Assembly (NCBI GenBank): GCA_030832085.1
Contig: JAURJU010000030.1
Location: 84,309 to 118,219 of the forward strand
Direction of reading: 5' to 3'
From: Chitinophagales bacterium
GTDB lineage: Bacteria; Bacteroidota; Bacteroidia; Chitinophagales; Chitinophagaceae
Length of the DNA stretch: 33,911 bases
Shown here: in pieces, positions 10,390-17,737 of the stretch
How the letters are laid out: each line of letters starts with the position of its first letter
How positions within the stretch are numbered: the first letter of the stretch is position 1
Made by a program: the position numbers and the translations under genes
Notes under the pieces: model-generated
What the model was told of the DNA's origin: nothing
Seen by the model: the letters and a program-made list of their open reading frames with translations, nothing else
The model's database searches: none

Positions 10390-11748
10390 CTATTGCATCT
10401 TGAAGGTTTCCAAAAATTTAGTTGTGAAATTCCCTTTGATAAAATCTTCATTTTTCATGAGCTGCTGGTGGAAGGGAATGGTTGTTTTCACCCCTTCAAT
10501 TACATATTCACTCAGTGCGCGGCTCATGGTATCAATGGCCTCTTTCCTGGTCCTTGCAACAGAAATGATTTTTGCAATCATAGAATCATAATACGGAGGT
10601 ATAACATAACCAGCGTAAACGTGTGAATCAATCCTGATGCCATGTCCGCCAGGTTGATGAAGGACAGTTATCTTGCCGGGGCTTGGACGAAAATCATTGT
10701 ATGGATCTTCCGCATTGATGCGACACTCAATGGCATGCATTTCGGGATGGTAATGCTTACCGGATATGGGCTCACCAGCTGCAATTTTTATCTGCTCCTT
10801 GATAAGGTCAAAATTGGTAACCTCTTCAGTCACACAATGTTCAACCTGGATCCGTGTATTCATTTCCATGAAATAAAAATTCCTGTGCTTGTCCACAAGG
10901 AACTCAATGGTACCCACACTTTCGTAACCGATGGCCTGTGCGGCCTTTACTGCAGCTGCACCCATGCGCTCACGCAGCTCGTCGGTCATGAAGGGAGAAG
11001 GTGACTCCTCCACCAACTTCTGGTGACGGCGCTGAATGGAACAGTCGCGTTCACTCATGTGACATACTGTACCATAACGGTCTCCAGCTATTTGTATTTC
11101 GATGTGCCTTGGCTCTTCTACAAACTTCTCCATGTAAACCCCGTCGTTCTTGAACGATGCAAGGGCTTCTGTCTTGGCTGCATTGTAGGCCCTTTCAATT
11201 TCACTCTCTTCCCAAACAACCCGCATCCCTTTTCCACCTCCACCTGCTGTAGCCTTGAGTATTACAGGGTATGTTATTTCTTTTGCTATCACTTTGGCCT
11301 CGTCTACACTGCCCAGCAATCCCCCACTTCCTGGCACGACTGGAACTCCAGCCCTGATCATGGTTTCCTTTGCAGTTATCTTGTCTCCCATTGACCTGAT
11401 TTGGTCAGGAGTGGGTCCAATAAACTTTACACCATGTTCTCCACAGATCTCTGCAAATCTTGCGTTTTCTGCAAGGAAACCATATCCAGGATGCACGGCA
11501 TCCGCATTGGTGATTTCCATTGCGGCCATCAGGTGGGGAATGTTGAGGTAGGAGTCTGTGCTGGAGGGCCTTCCTATGCATACAGCCTCGTCAGCAAATT
11601 TAACATGCAAACTGTCCTTGTCTGCAGTGGAATATACTGCAACAGTCTTTATCCCCATTTCCCTGCAAGTCCTGATTACACGCAAGGCAATCTCTCCTCT
11701 GTTTGCAATCAATATTTTATTGAAACTCTTTCTAGAATCTTTGGTCAT
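10390..11748 (-). CDS. accC: acetyl-CoA carboxylase biotin carboxylase subunit
   Basis: AccC carboxylates the biotin carried by AccB, using ATP and bicarbonate, in the first committed step of fatty acid synthesis. The 452-residue length matches the stand-alone subunit. The N-terminal domain starts with [20 protein letters not shown]. The ATP-grasp domain has the glycine-rich loop [14 protein letters not shown] (about residues 165-178), and [16 protein letters not shown] (about 293-308) carries the metal-binding and catalytic residues. The C-terminal domain ends with [13 protein letters not shown]. It lies 44 bases downstream of accB with no terminator between, so accB-accC is an operon. The carboxyltransferase subunits are not in this window. 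Confidence 0.97.
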   Translation of the reverse strand: MTKDSRKSFNKILIANRGEIALRVIRTCREMGIKTVAVYSTADKDSLHVKFADEAVCIGRPSSTDSYLNIPHLMAAMEITNADAVHPGYGFLAENARFAEICGEHGVKFIGPTPDQIRSMGDKITAKETMIRAGVPVVPGSGGLLGSVDEAKVIAKEITYPVILKATAGGGGKGMRVVWEESEIERAYNAAKTEALASFKNDGVYMEKFVEEPRHIEIQIAGDRYGTVCHMSERDCSIQRRHQKLVEESPSPFMTDELRERMGAAAVKAAQAIGYESVGTIEFLVDKHRNFYFMEMNTRIQVEHCVTEEVTNFDLIKEQIKIAAGEPISGKHYHPEMHAIECRINAEDPYNDFRPSPGKITVLHQPGGHGIRIDSHVYAGYVIPPYYDSMIAKIISVARTRKEAIDTMSRALSEYVIEGVKTTIPFHQQLMKNEDFIKGNFTTKFLETFKMQ

Positions 11749-11792
11749 GCCAAGAATTTAAATGAATGATCGTAAAGTGTCCCTGAAAGACG

Positions 11793-12263
11793 TTATGCTG
11801 GCTCAACAAGGAACAGCGGCTGGTCGTATTCCACCGGAGTTGAGTCCTCTACCAAGACTTTCACAATCTTCCCACTGATTTCACTCTCAATTTCATTGAA
11901 CAATTTCATTGCTTCAATGATGCATACCACCTTTCCAGCCTTCACTTCATCCCCTTCATCAACAAAATTTGGCTTGTCGGGGGAAGATTTTCTGTAAAAA
12001 GTTCCAATCATGGGACTTTTGATGGTAATCAGGTTACTTGCTGCAGGAACCTCTGCCTTGGCTGCAACTGGTGCCACAGGCAATGGGGCCTGTGCTGTCG
12101 CAATGGCAGGGGCTGACTGAAGCTGTTGAACGGGCGCTGCAGTGATGTATTTGTCCTCTTTTTGCTTTATTGTGATCTTTATGTCCTTCTCTTCAATGGT
12201 CAGCTCACTGATGTTGGACTTGTTCACCATTTTGACAAGATCCTGAATTTGTTTGAGGTCCAT
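11793..12263 (-). CDS. accB: acetyl-CoA carboxylase biotin carboxyl carrier protein
   Basis: AccB carries the covalently bound biotin that shuttles the carboxyl group from AccC to the carboxyltransferase. The 156-residue protein has a short N-terminal helix region (MDLKQIQDLVKMVNKSN), an Ala/Pro/Val-rich flexible linker (about residues 41-76) and a C-terminal biotinyl domain. The biotin-accepting lysine is Lys120 in IIEAMKLFNE, and the protruding thumb region (GTFYRKSSPDKPNFV, about 87-101) marks the acetyl-CoA carboxylase type. It is the first gene of accB-accC, separated from upstream efp by a terminator. A palindrome overlaps its predicted promoter, so regulation at this point is plausible. 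Confidence 0.97.
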   Translation of the reverse strand: MDLKQIQDLVKMVNKSNISELTIEEKDIKITIKQKEDKYITAAPVQQLQSAPAIATAQAPLPVAPVAAKAEVPAASNLITIKSPMIGTFYRKSSPDKPNFVDEGDEVKAGKVVCIIEAMKLFNEIESEISGKIVKVLVEDSTPVEYDQPLFLVEPA

Positions 12264-12320
12264 ATGGTATTGTTTTTTGGTTAAACCGGGGCGTAAAGGT
12301 GACGTAAAAATGCTTTTTGA

Positions 12321-12335
12321 CCAAATTAAATTTGG
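12321..12335. promoter_or_regulatory. palindrome overlapping the accB promoter, candidate operator
   Basis: CCAAATT-A-AATTTGG is a perfect 7+7 palindrome around one central base. It contains the predicted -7 box of accB. Around it lies a second inverted repeat: GTAAAAATG at 12304-12312 and CATTTTTAC at 12337-12345, a perfect 9-base match. No regulator can be named. Confidence 0.45.
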
Positions 12336-12350
12336 CCATTTTTACACAAA
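12322..12350 (-). promoter_or_regulatory. predicted promoter of accB-accC
   Basis: On the minus strand TTTG (12350-12347) is followed after 17 bases by TTAATTTG (12329-12322), one mismatch from TAnnTTTG. It starts directly after the T-run of the efp terminator and gives a leader of about 55 bases. Confidence 0.45.
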
Positions 12351-12378
12351 AAACCCCGATTTTTTTACAAAATCGGGG
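12348..12378 (-). terminator. intrinsic terminator of efp
   Basis: The minus strand forms a 10-bp stem CCCCGATTTT / AAAATCGGGG (12378-12369 and 12363-12354) with a 5-base loop, followed by six T. It separates efp from accB, so the two are not a simple operon despite sharing a strand. Confidence 0.85.
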
Positions 12379-12414
12379 TAAAATATGCCTAAAATGGCTT
12401 AAAAATGCTGAAAT

Positions 12415-12981
12415 TTAATCTTTCACTCTTTCAATGTACTCGCCCGTCTTGGTATTGATCCTGATGGTATCACCCTCATTCACAAAAAGGGGCACCATTA
12501 CTGTTGCGCCGGTAGCAACGGTTGCAGGTTTTAGCGTCCGGGTGGCAGTATCTCCGCGGAGACCAGGCTCTGAATAGGTAACTTTTGAAACAACCTTGTC
12601 TGGCAGTTCAACACTCATGGGCATATCCGTTTCAGTATTGATCAAAACGGAAACCTCCTGGTCTTCTGTCAGGAACTGTGGTGCATCCACGAGTGTTTCT
12701 GCAACAGCGATCTGCTCGAAGCTTTCATTGTCCATGAAGTTGTAACCGGTATCATCCTTGTAGAGGTATTGGTAGCTTTTCCTTTCTACCCTCACAGGGT
12801 AAATGGTATCTCCACTGTTCCAGGTTTTTTCAATCGACCTGCTGTTGTCTACCCCCTTGAGCTTGGCCCAAACCTTTGCAGCAGCCCTGGCTGTTTTGTT
12901 CTCACCGAACTCTATGATAGTGTATAAACTTCCGTCAAGCTTGACGATCATGCCCCTAGAAATATCTGATGTATTTGCCAT
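12415..12981 (-). CDS. efp: elongation factor P
   Basis: EF-P binds stalled ribosomes next to the P-site tRNA and restores synthesis across proline runs. From ATG 12981 the protein is 188 residues, the normal length, with three beta-barrel domains: KOW-like (1-65), a central OB domain (about 66-128) and a C-terminal OB domain (about 130-188). The C-terminal signature YSEPGLRGDTATRTLKPAT is clear. The tip loop of domain I is unusual: it reads EFGENKTARAAAKVW instead of the common KPGKG form, leaving Lys29 or Arg32 as possible functional residues. A longer frame to 13218 has an unrelated N-terminus and crosses the promoter, so I reject it. The gene is divergent from mdh and ends at its own terminator. 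Confidence 0.96.
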   Translation of the reverse strand: MANTSDISRGMIVKLDGSLYTIIEFGENKTARAAAKVWAKLKGVDNSRSIEKTWNSGDTIYPVRVERKSYQYLYKDDTGYNFMDNESFEQIAVAETLVDAPQFLTEDQEVSVLINTETDMPMSVELPDKVVSKVTYSEPGLRGDTATRTLKPATVATGATVMVPLFVNEGDTIRINTKTGEYIERVKD

Positions 12982-12999
12982 AACTGTGTTTTGAGGAGG

Positions 13000-13007
13000 C
13001 AAAGGTA
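13000..13007 (-). promoter_or_regulatory. -7 promoter box of efp
   Basis: The minus strand reads TACCTTTG, a perfect TAnnTTTG, 18 bases before the efp ATG at 12981. It is the mirror image of the mdh box at 13031-13038. No -33 TTG is visible at the usual spacing. Confidence 0.45.
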
Positions 13008-13030
13008 ATCCAATTTGACAAATAACACCA

Positions 13031-13038
13031 TACCTTTG
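13031..13038 (+). promoter_or_regulatory. -7 promoter box of mdh
   Basis: TACCTTTG is a perfect TAnnTTTG, 39 bases before the mdh ATG at 13078. A TTTG at 13014-13017 is nearby but only 13 bases upstream, shorter than usual. Confidence 0.5.
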
Positions 13039-13077
13039 CGCCGCAAACAATCTCATACCACAATAAAAAAGAACAAA

Positions 13078-14001
13078 ATGAAAGTAACCGTAATTGGAGC
13101 AGGAGCTGTTGGTGCAACTTGTGCTGATAATATCGCACGCGCCGGAGTGTGCACAGACCTTGTTTTGTTGGACATCAAAGAAGGCCTTGCAGAAGGAAAA
13201 GCCCAGGACATGCAGCAAACTGCAGCTTTGTTGGGATTCAATACCATCATTACCGGATCAACCAACGACTATTCCAAAACTGCCAACAGCCAGGTAGTGG
13301 TCATCACATCGGGTATCCCCCGCAAGCCTGGAATGACCAGAGAAGAATTGATCGGTACCAATGCAGGAATCGTAAAAACAGTTTGTGAAAACGTATTAAA
13401 ATACTCTCCCAATACAATCATCATCGTAATCAGTAACCCGATGGACACGATGACATACCTGGCATTGAAGTCTACAGGGCTTCCAAAACACAGGATCATT
13501 GGCATGGGTGGAACACTGGACAGCAGCCGTTTCAAATACCAGCTCACGCAACATTTGGGCTGCAATGCGAGCGACCTCAATGCTATAGTAATCGGCGGAC
13601 ATGGTGACACCACGATGATCCCGTTGATCGGAAAGGCAACATGGAACAGCATTCCCGTTACACAATTCTTGACTGCCGAACAGCAGGATAAGATTGTAGC
13701 AGATACCATGGTTGGTGGTGCAACCCTGACAAAATTGATTGGAACATCAGCCTGGTACGCACCTGGTGCGGCAGGAGCTGCGCTTGTTTCAAGCATCCTC
13801 AGGGATGAGAAAAAGTTATTCACCTGTTGCGTCGCCCTGGATGGCGAATATGGGCAATCGGACATATGCCTCGGAGTGCCAGTCATCATTGGGAAAGACG
13901 GATGGGAGAAGATCCTTCCACTGGAATTGACATCAGCTGAGCAAGAAGCCTTTGAAAAAAGTGCAGCAGCTGTCAGGTCGATGAATGAGGTGTTGGGATA
14001 A
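13078..14001 (+). CDS. mdh: malate dehydrogenase (LDH-like type)
   Basis: Malate dehydrogenase interconverts malate and oxaloacetate with NAD in the TCA cycle. From ATG 13078 the protein is 307 residues. It opens with the dinucleotide-binding motif VIGAGAVGA. The active-site loop GIPRKPGMTREEL carries the arginines that recognise the dicarboxylate, where lactate dehydrogenase would have glutamine. GMGGTLDSSRFK and the catalytic histidine in IGGHGDTTMIPL follow. These mark the LDH-like MDH subgroup of Bacteroidota. The upstream in-frame residues (MTNNTIPL...) overlap the promoter and are not part of the family. The gene is divergent from efp and convergent with the MFS gene; a G-rich heptad array starts 7 bases after its stop. 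Confidence 0.96.
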   Translation: MKVTVIGAGAVGATCADNIARAGVCTDLVLLDIKEGLAEGKAQDMQQTAALLGFNTIITGSTNDYSKTANSQVVVITSGIPRKPGMTREELIGTNAGIVKTVCENVLKYSPNTIIIVISNPMDTMTYLALKSTGLPKHRIIGMGGTLDSSRFKYQLTQHLGCNASDLNAIVIGGHGDTTMIPLIGKATWNSIPVTQFLTAEQQDKIVADTMVGGATLTKLIGTSAWYAPGAAGAALVSSILRDEKKLFTCCVALDGEYGQSDICLGVPVIIGKDGWEKILPLELTSAEQEAFEKSAAAVRSMNEVLG

Positions 14002-14007
14002 CAGCCA

Positions 14008-14042
14008 GGGACAAAGGACAAGGGACAAGGGACGAGGGAACA
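14008..14042 (+). repeat. G-rich heptanucleotide array after mdh
   Basis: Five consecutive 7-base units on the plus strand: GGGACAA, AGGACAA, GGGACAA, GGGACGA and GGGAACA, followed by CAGGGGGAGG. It begins 7 bases after the mdh stop codon, G-rich in the mdh mRNA sense. It is the reverse complement of the heptads at 14226-14358. Confidence 0.85.
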
Positions 14043-14124
14043 GCAGGGGGAGGTAATAAAGTAAGCATGTTTGATTATCTCCTCATCACTTAACCCTTGC
14101 AACCTTAGTTTAAAGTAAAAATAA

Positions 14125-14163
14125 AACAGGGAATAGAATGGTTTTACCAGCCTATTCCCTGTT
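14125..14163. terminator. bidirectional terminator between mdh and the MFS gene
   Basis: AACAGGGAATAG (14125-14136) pairs perfectly with CTATTCCCTGTT (14152-14163), a 12-bp stem, with a smaller inner GGT/ACC stem (140-142 with 146-148). The plus-strand tail is CTTATTT and the minus-strand tail is TTATTTTTAC, so it can end both convergent transcripts. Confidence 0.8.
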
Positions 14164-14207
14164 CTTATTTGATCAATGAGCCAACTTCCAACTACCTCTG
14201 CCTGTGC

Positions 14208-14275
14208 TTGGCCAACAAGCTCATCCCCTTGTGCCTCGTCCCCTGTCCCTTGTCCCTCATCCCTCACTGTTTACC
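14208..14275 (-). repeat. heptad repeat unit A
   Basis: An 18-base head (TTGGCCAACAAGCTCATC), five heptads (14226-14260: CCCTTGT, GCCTCGT, CCCCTGT, CCCTTGT, CCCTCAT) and a 15-base tail ending TTTACC. Head and tail recur in unit B with few changes. Apart from these arrays and the terminator hairpin, the 372-bp gap 14002-14373 holds no gene that I can support. Confidence 0.8.
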
Positions 14276-14284
14276 AACCTACGA

Positions 14285-14373
14285 TTGGCCGACAGACTCA
14301 TCTCCTCGTCCCTCGTCCCCTGTCCCTCGTCCCTTACCCCTTACCCCTTACCCCTCATCCCTCGCTATTTACC
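14285..14373 (-). repeat. heptad repeat unit B
   Basis: The same 18-base head (4 changes), eight heptads (14303-14358) and the same 15-base tail (2 changes). The three extra heptads compared with unit A are identical CCCTTAC copies, read GGGGTAA on the minus strand. The unit ends directly at the stop codon of the MFS gene, so it is G-rich in that gene's mRNA sense, with eight G-runs of three or more in close succession. Confidence 0.8.
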
Positions 14374-15612
14374 CTACTCCTCAATAAAATCCAAATCCTT
14401 GTGAAAGGTTTCTTCCGTAAATATCAGGGCAACCAGGGAAATGGCCATCACTATTGCACCTGTTACCATGGCACTTTGCAACATGGTCCATTGCAGGGAA
14501 CCCTGGAAATAATCCTTGAACAAGAGGTTCATGAGCGGTAATGCGCCACGCACAACATTGGGAATGGTAGTTGCTGCCGTGGCACGCAGGTTGGTACCAA
14601 AATGCTCAGCCCCCATTGTTACAAAAATCGCCCAGAATCCAGTGGAAAATCCAAGGTAAAGTGAAATGGCATACATGCTGAAGTCATTGTTGTTGAGCGG
14701 ACTGAAGAAATAAATTGCACCAAGGATCGTCATTCCATAAAAAATGTACAATGCTTTTTTTCTGCTCTTGAAATGTTGACTGACCAGTCCTACTACAATA
14801 TCCCCCAAGGCAATACCAATGTATCCATACATGATGCTGGCGCCAGAATCTATGCTGTTTTCGCCATACAACTCCTTTGCAAAGCGGTTGCTCAGGTTCA
14901 ACATGATTCCGATTACAAACCAGGTTGGCAGCCCTATCAGGATGGCCAGGATATACTTCTTGAAACGGGAACGCTTGTTGAAAAACATCAACAAATTGCC
15001 TTTGGAAATGTGTTTGCTTTCCAGGTTTTTAAAGATGGCGCTCTCTGAAACCTTTATGCGCAATAAGAGCAATAAAATGCCCAATACGCCACCAATCTTA
15101 TAGCATAAACGCCAGTCGTTGGTAAGCTTGTAGATAAAATAGGCAAATACAGCCCCAAACAAACCAACCCCAGCAACAAATGATGTAATGACTCCGCGGT
15201 GTTTTTTGGGCATCAACTCACTGACCAGTGTGATGCCGGCACCCAACTCACCAGCCAATCCAATGCCGGCAACAAAGCGCAACCATGCATATTGTTCAAC
15301 AGATTGCACATAGCCCGTAGCAAAATTGGCTACTGAATACAACAATATTGAACCGAACAAGACACTTAACCTTCCCCGCTTGTCACCCATTACGCCCCAG
15401 ATGACACCACCAATCAACAAGCCCAACATCTGCCAGTTGATGATCTTCATGCTCGCAGCAACTATTTCGGCATCCCGCAAGTTGAGGCCAATCAAACTGG
15501 GTTCCCTGACAATGGTAAAAAGCAAAAGATCATAAATGTCGACGAAATACCCGAGTGCTGCTACAATTACAGCAAGGTTAAAAAATTGGTTTTTTAGGGA
15601 TGTATTGGACAT
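14374..15612 (-). CDS. MFS transporter
   Basis: A 412-residue inner-membrane transporter with about 12 hydrophobic segments. The loop between segments 2 and 3 has GDKRGRLSVLFGS, the MFS motif D-R-x-G-R-R/K, and GIGLAGELGAGITLVSELMPKKHRG matches the segment 4-5 region of the sugar/metabolite:H+ symporter branch. The N-terminus (YFVDIYDLLLFTIVREPSL) also fits that branch. Substrate cannot be told; organic acids or sugars are both possible. I chose ATG 15612 (MSNTSLKNQF); the longer frame to 15660 would overlap DedA. It is last in a run with DedA and a cation symporter (gaps 17 and 31 bases), probably one operon. A G-rich repeat follows its stop. Confidence 0.88.
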   Translation of the reverse strand: MSNTSLKNQFFNLAVIVAALGYFVDIYDLLLFTIVREPSLIGLNLRDAEIVAASMKIINWQMLGLLIGGVIWGVMGDKRGRLSVLFGSILLYSVANFATGYVQSVEQYAWLRFVAGIGLAGELGAGITLVSELMPKKHRGVITSFVAGVGLFGAVFAYFIYKLTNDWRLCYKIGGVLGILLLLLRIKVSESAIFKNLESKHISKGNLLMFFNKRSRFKKYILAILIGLPTWFVIGIMLNLSNRFAKELYGENSIDSGASIMYGYIGIALGDIVVGLVSQHFKSRKKALYIFYGMTILGAIYFFSPLNNNDFSMYAISLYLGFSTGFWAIFVTMGAEHFGTNLRATAATTIPNVVRGALPLMNLLFKDYFQGSLQWTMLQSAMVTGAIVMAISLVALIFTEETFHKDLDFIEE

Positions 15613-15643
15613 GTTGATTGATTGTCTGTTTGATTGATTCCAT

Positions 15644-16309
15644 TCATGTTTTCCTGCCACCAGTCACCAGCTTAATGATCACCGGCGCTGTTGTTATCAG
15701 TATGATGCCGAGCACAATCAATTCCAGTCTTTTCTTGAGGTCAAATCCGAACTGGGCAAGAAAGAATTTATAAAGGTAATGTCCGGCAAACATCATGATG
15801 ATTACCCATGCGATGCATCCGATAATATTGTAAAAAGTAAACTTGTGCCGCTCCATTTTTACAATGCCGGCAATGATGGGCGCAAACGTTCTGATGATGG
15901 GAAGAAAGCGTGCAAACACAATTGCACCGCCACCATGCTTGTCATAAAAATCTTTTGCTGTCAGCAAATGTTTTTTCTTGAAAAAGAATGTATCCTCCCT
16001 CCGAAAAAGATATGGGCCGCTTGCTGCGCCGAACCAGTATCCGACCATGTTTCCAAGGGTTCCTGAACAAAAGACCAGCAAGCATACCAGCAACAGATTA
16101 AGCACATCGTTGTTGAGGTCAAACAATTCGGCAGCCAATTCATTGCTGTAAATACCTGCCACAAACAACAACGAATCACCGGGAAGAAAAAATCCGGCAA
16201 ACAATCCGGTTTCGGCAAAGACGATAAAGAGAAAGAGCCAAAGCCCACCATGCTGAATATAAAATTCAGGATTCAAAAAATCTTTCCACTGTATTGCCAA
16301 CTCCAACAT
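15644..16309 (-). CDS. DedA family membrane protein
   Basis: DedA proteins are inner-membrane proteins; some members flip undecaprenyl phosphate or other lipids, others affect proton balance and drug tolerance. This 221-residue protein has the family core: ETGLFAGFFLPGDSLLFVAG (about residues 32-51), GNMVGYWFGAASGP (about 86-99) and the segment GGGAIVFARFLPIIRTFAPIIAG (about 126-148) with the conserved FxRxxPxxR arginines. The predicted re-entrant and membrane helices fit the length. It lies between the cation symporter and the MFS gene on the same strand. Its specific substrate is unknown. The family call is firm. Confidence 0.93.
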   Translation of the reverse strand: MLELAIQWKDFLNPEFYIQHGGLWLFLFIVFAETGLFAGFFLPGDSLLFVAGIYSNELAAELFDLNNDVLNLLLVCLLVFCSGTLGNMVGYWFGAASGPYLFRREDTFFFKKKHLLTAKDFYDKHGGGAIVFARFLPIIRTFAPIIAGIVKMERHKFTFYNIIGCIAWVIIMMFAGHYLYKFFLAQFGFDLKKRLELIVLGIILITTAPVIIKLVTGGRKT

Positions 16310-16326
16310 TGTAATGATTTATTTGA

Positions 16327-17589
16327 TTAGATTGATTCCTCTGCAATGGCCACTGGTGCCAATTCCCCTTCCCATTTGCTGACTGCAGTTGTTGCCAATG
16401 CATTGCCCACCACATTTGTCATTGTCCTGAACATGTCACAGAAATGATCAATGGGTATGATAAGTGCGATTCCTTCAGGAGGGATATTGAACATGGCGCA
16501 AGTGGCAGTTACGACTACCAAAGATGCCCTGGGGACACCAGCAATGCCTTTGCTGGTCAACATCAAGACAACCAACATGGTCAGTTGTGTTCCCAGGTCC
16601 AGGTGAATGCCATATGCCTGCGCAATGGCAAGACTCGCGAACGTCATGTACATCATGCTGCCGTCAAGGTTAAAACTGTAGCCGAGGGGAAGAATGAAGG
16701 ATACAATTTTATCCTTGCAGCCGAACTTTTCCAGTTCTGTTGTCAATTTCGGAAAAACAGCTTCACTGCTTGTTGTGCTGAAAGCAATCAACAGGGGTTG
16801 AGAAATGGTCCTGAGCAATTCCCAGAGGCGTTTTCCCAGTACAATGTAGCCTACAGAAAGCAGCAATACCCAAAGGCATGCAATTCCAATGATAAAAGCC
16901 AACAAATACTGGCCGTAAAAAGAAAAAACTTCAAGTCCTTTTGTGGCAATCACTGCGGCAATCGCTCCAAAAACACCCAAGGGTGCAAAGTTCATGACAT
17001 GTCCCACCATCTTGAGGATGATGTGTGCTGCTGCATCAAGTGCCTTGACAATCACCTTCCCTTTTTCACCCAAAGCTGTTGTACCCACACCAAAGAAAAT
17101 ACTGAATACCACGAGCTGCAATATTTCATTTGTAGCCATGGCCTCGAATACGCTTTTGGGAAACACATGCTCAATGAATTTCTGCAAGGAGAACTCCTGG
17201 GTTTTCCCAATAAGGTCTTTCGCCCCTTCAAGATCTGCAGACCCAAGGTTGATGGCTGCGCCTGGTTTGAAAAAATTGACCAATACCATACCCAGCAGCA
17301 AGCTTGCTAGCGATGCGGAAACAAACCACAACATGGCCTTTCCCCCTACCCGTCCGACCGATCCTAGGTCGCCCAACTTTGCGATGCCCACCACCAATGT
17401 GGTAAAAACAAGCGGTGCAATGACCATCTGCACCAGCCTTAAAAAAATAGTGGTCAGCAGTTTGATGTTGACGGAGAATGACTTGATTGTTTCCGGAGTG
17501 GATTGCTGATGCACAAAATAACCTACAGCAATTCCCAGTACCATGGCAACGAGAATATAGAGCGTGAGTTTACCAGATGAGCCTTTCAT
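16327..17589 (-). CDS. dicarboxylate/amino acid:cation symporter
   Basis: A 420-residue inner-membrane symporter of the DAACS family (GltP/DctA relatives), which take up glutamate, aspartate or C4-dicarboxylates with H+ or Na+. The conserved regions are present: the serine-rich re-entrant loop STTSSEAVFPKL (about residues 272-283), the cation-binding helix SFNLDGSMMYMTFASLAIAQ (about 307-326) and the second loop GIAGVPRASLVVV. The last substrate-binding helix PIDHFCDMFRTMTNVVGNALAT has the D-x(n)-R-T-x-x-N-V pattern. It is the first gene of a three-gene transporter run. Glutamate versus malate or succinate cannot be decided by eye. Confidence 0.93.
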   Translation of the reverse strand: MKGSSGKLTLYILVAMVLGIAVGYFVHQQSTPETIKSFSVNIKLLTTIFLRLVQMVIAPLVFTTLVVGIAKLGDLGSVGRVGGKAMLWFVSASLASLLLGMVLVNFFKPGAAINLGSADLEGAKDLIGKTQEFSLQKFIEHVFPKSVFEAMATNEILQLVVFSIFFGVGTTALGEKGKVIVKALDAAAHIILKMVGHVMNFAPLGVFGAIAAVIATKGLEVFSFYGQYLLAFIIGIACLWVLLLSVGYIVLGKRLWELLRTISQPLLIAFSTTSSEAVFPKLTTELEKFGCKDKIVSFILPLGYSFNLDGSMMYMTFASLAIAQAYGIHLDLGTQLTMLVVLMLTSKGIAGVPRASLVVVTATCAMFNIPPEGIALIIPIDHFCDMFRTMTNVVGNALATTAVSKWEGELAPVAIAEESI

Positions 17590-17737
17590 GATTTTGAGAA
17601 CGTTTGCGTTAAGGCTCGTAAAATAAACGATTTGAACCGATTTGGGAATTTTATTTGGGGGCAGAAATAAAAAATTTATCTAACAAAATAATTGGCTATT
17701 TTAGAACTTTAGTGAACATTTTAACCAAAGAATTGCC

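Noticed and set aside
12982-13218. 79-residue N-terminal extension of EF-P
   Set aside because: It runs through the divergent promoter region and into mdh, and EF-P is full length from ATG 12981.
13269-14267. 332-codon frame on the minus strand across mdh
   Set aside because: It is antisense to a clear malate dehydrogenase, starts within the heptad array, and has no recognisable domain.
14008-14373. CRISPR-like array or short coding frames in the heptad repeats
   Set aside because: The units are 7 bases with no spacers and no cas genes nearby; the Pro/Leu/Ser-rich frames arise simply because a 7-base period keeps all frames open.
15632-16339. Shared GATTGATTCC near the DedA and MFS starts as a regulatory repeat
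   Set aside because: One copy overlaps the end of the cation symporter coding sequence and the motif is short and AT-rich, so chance is likely.
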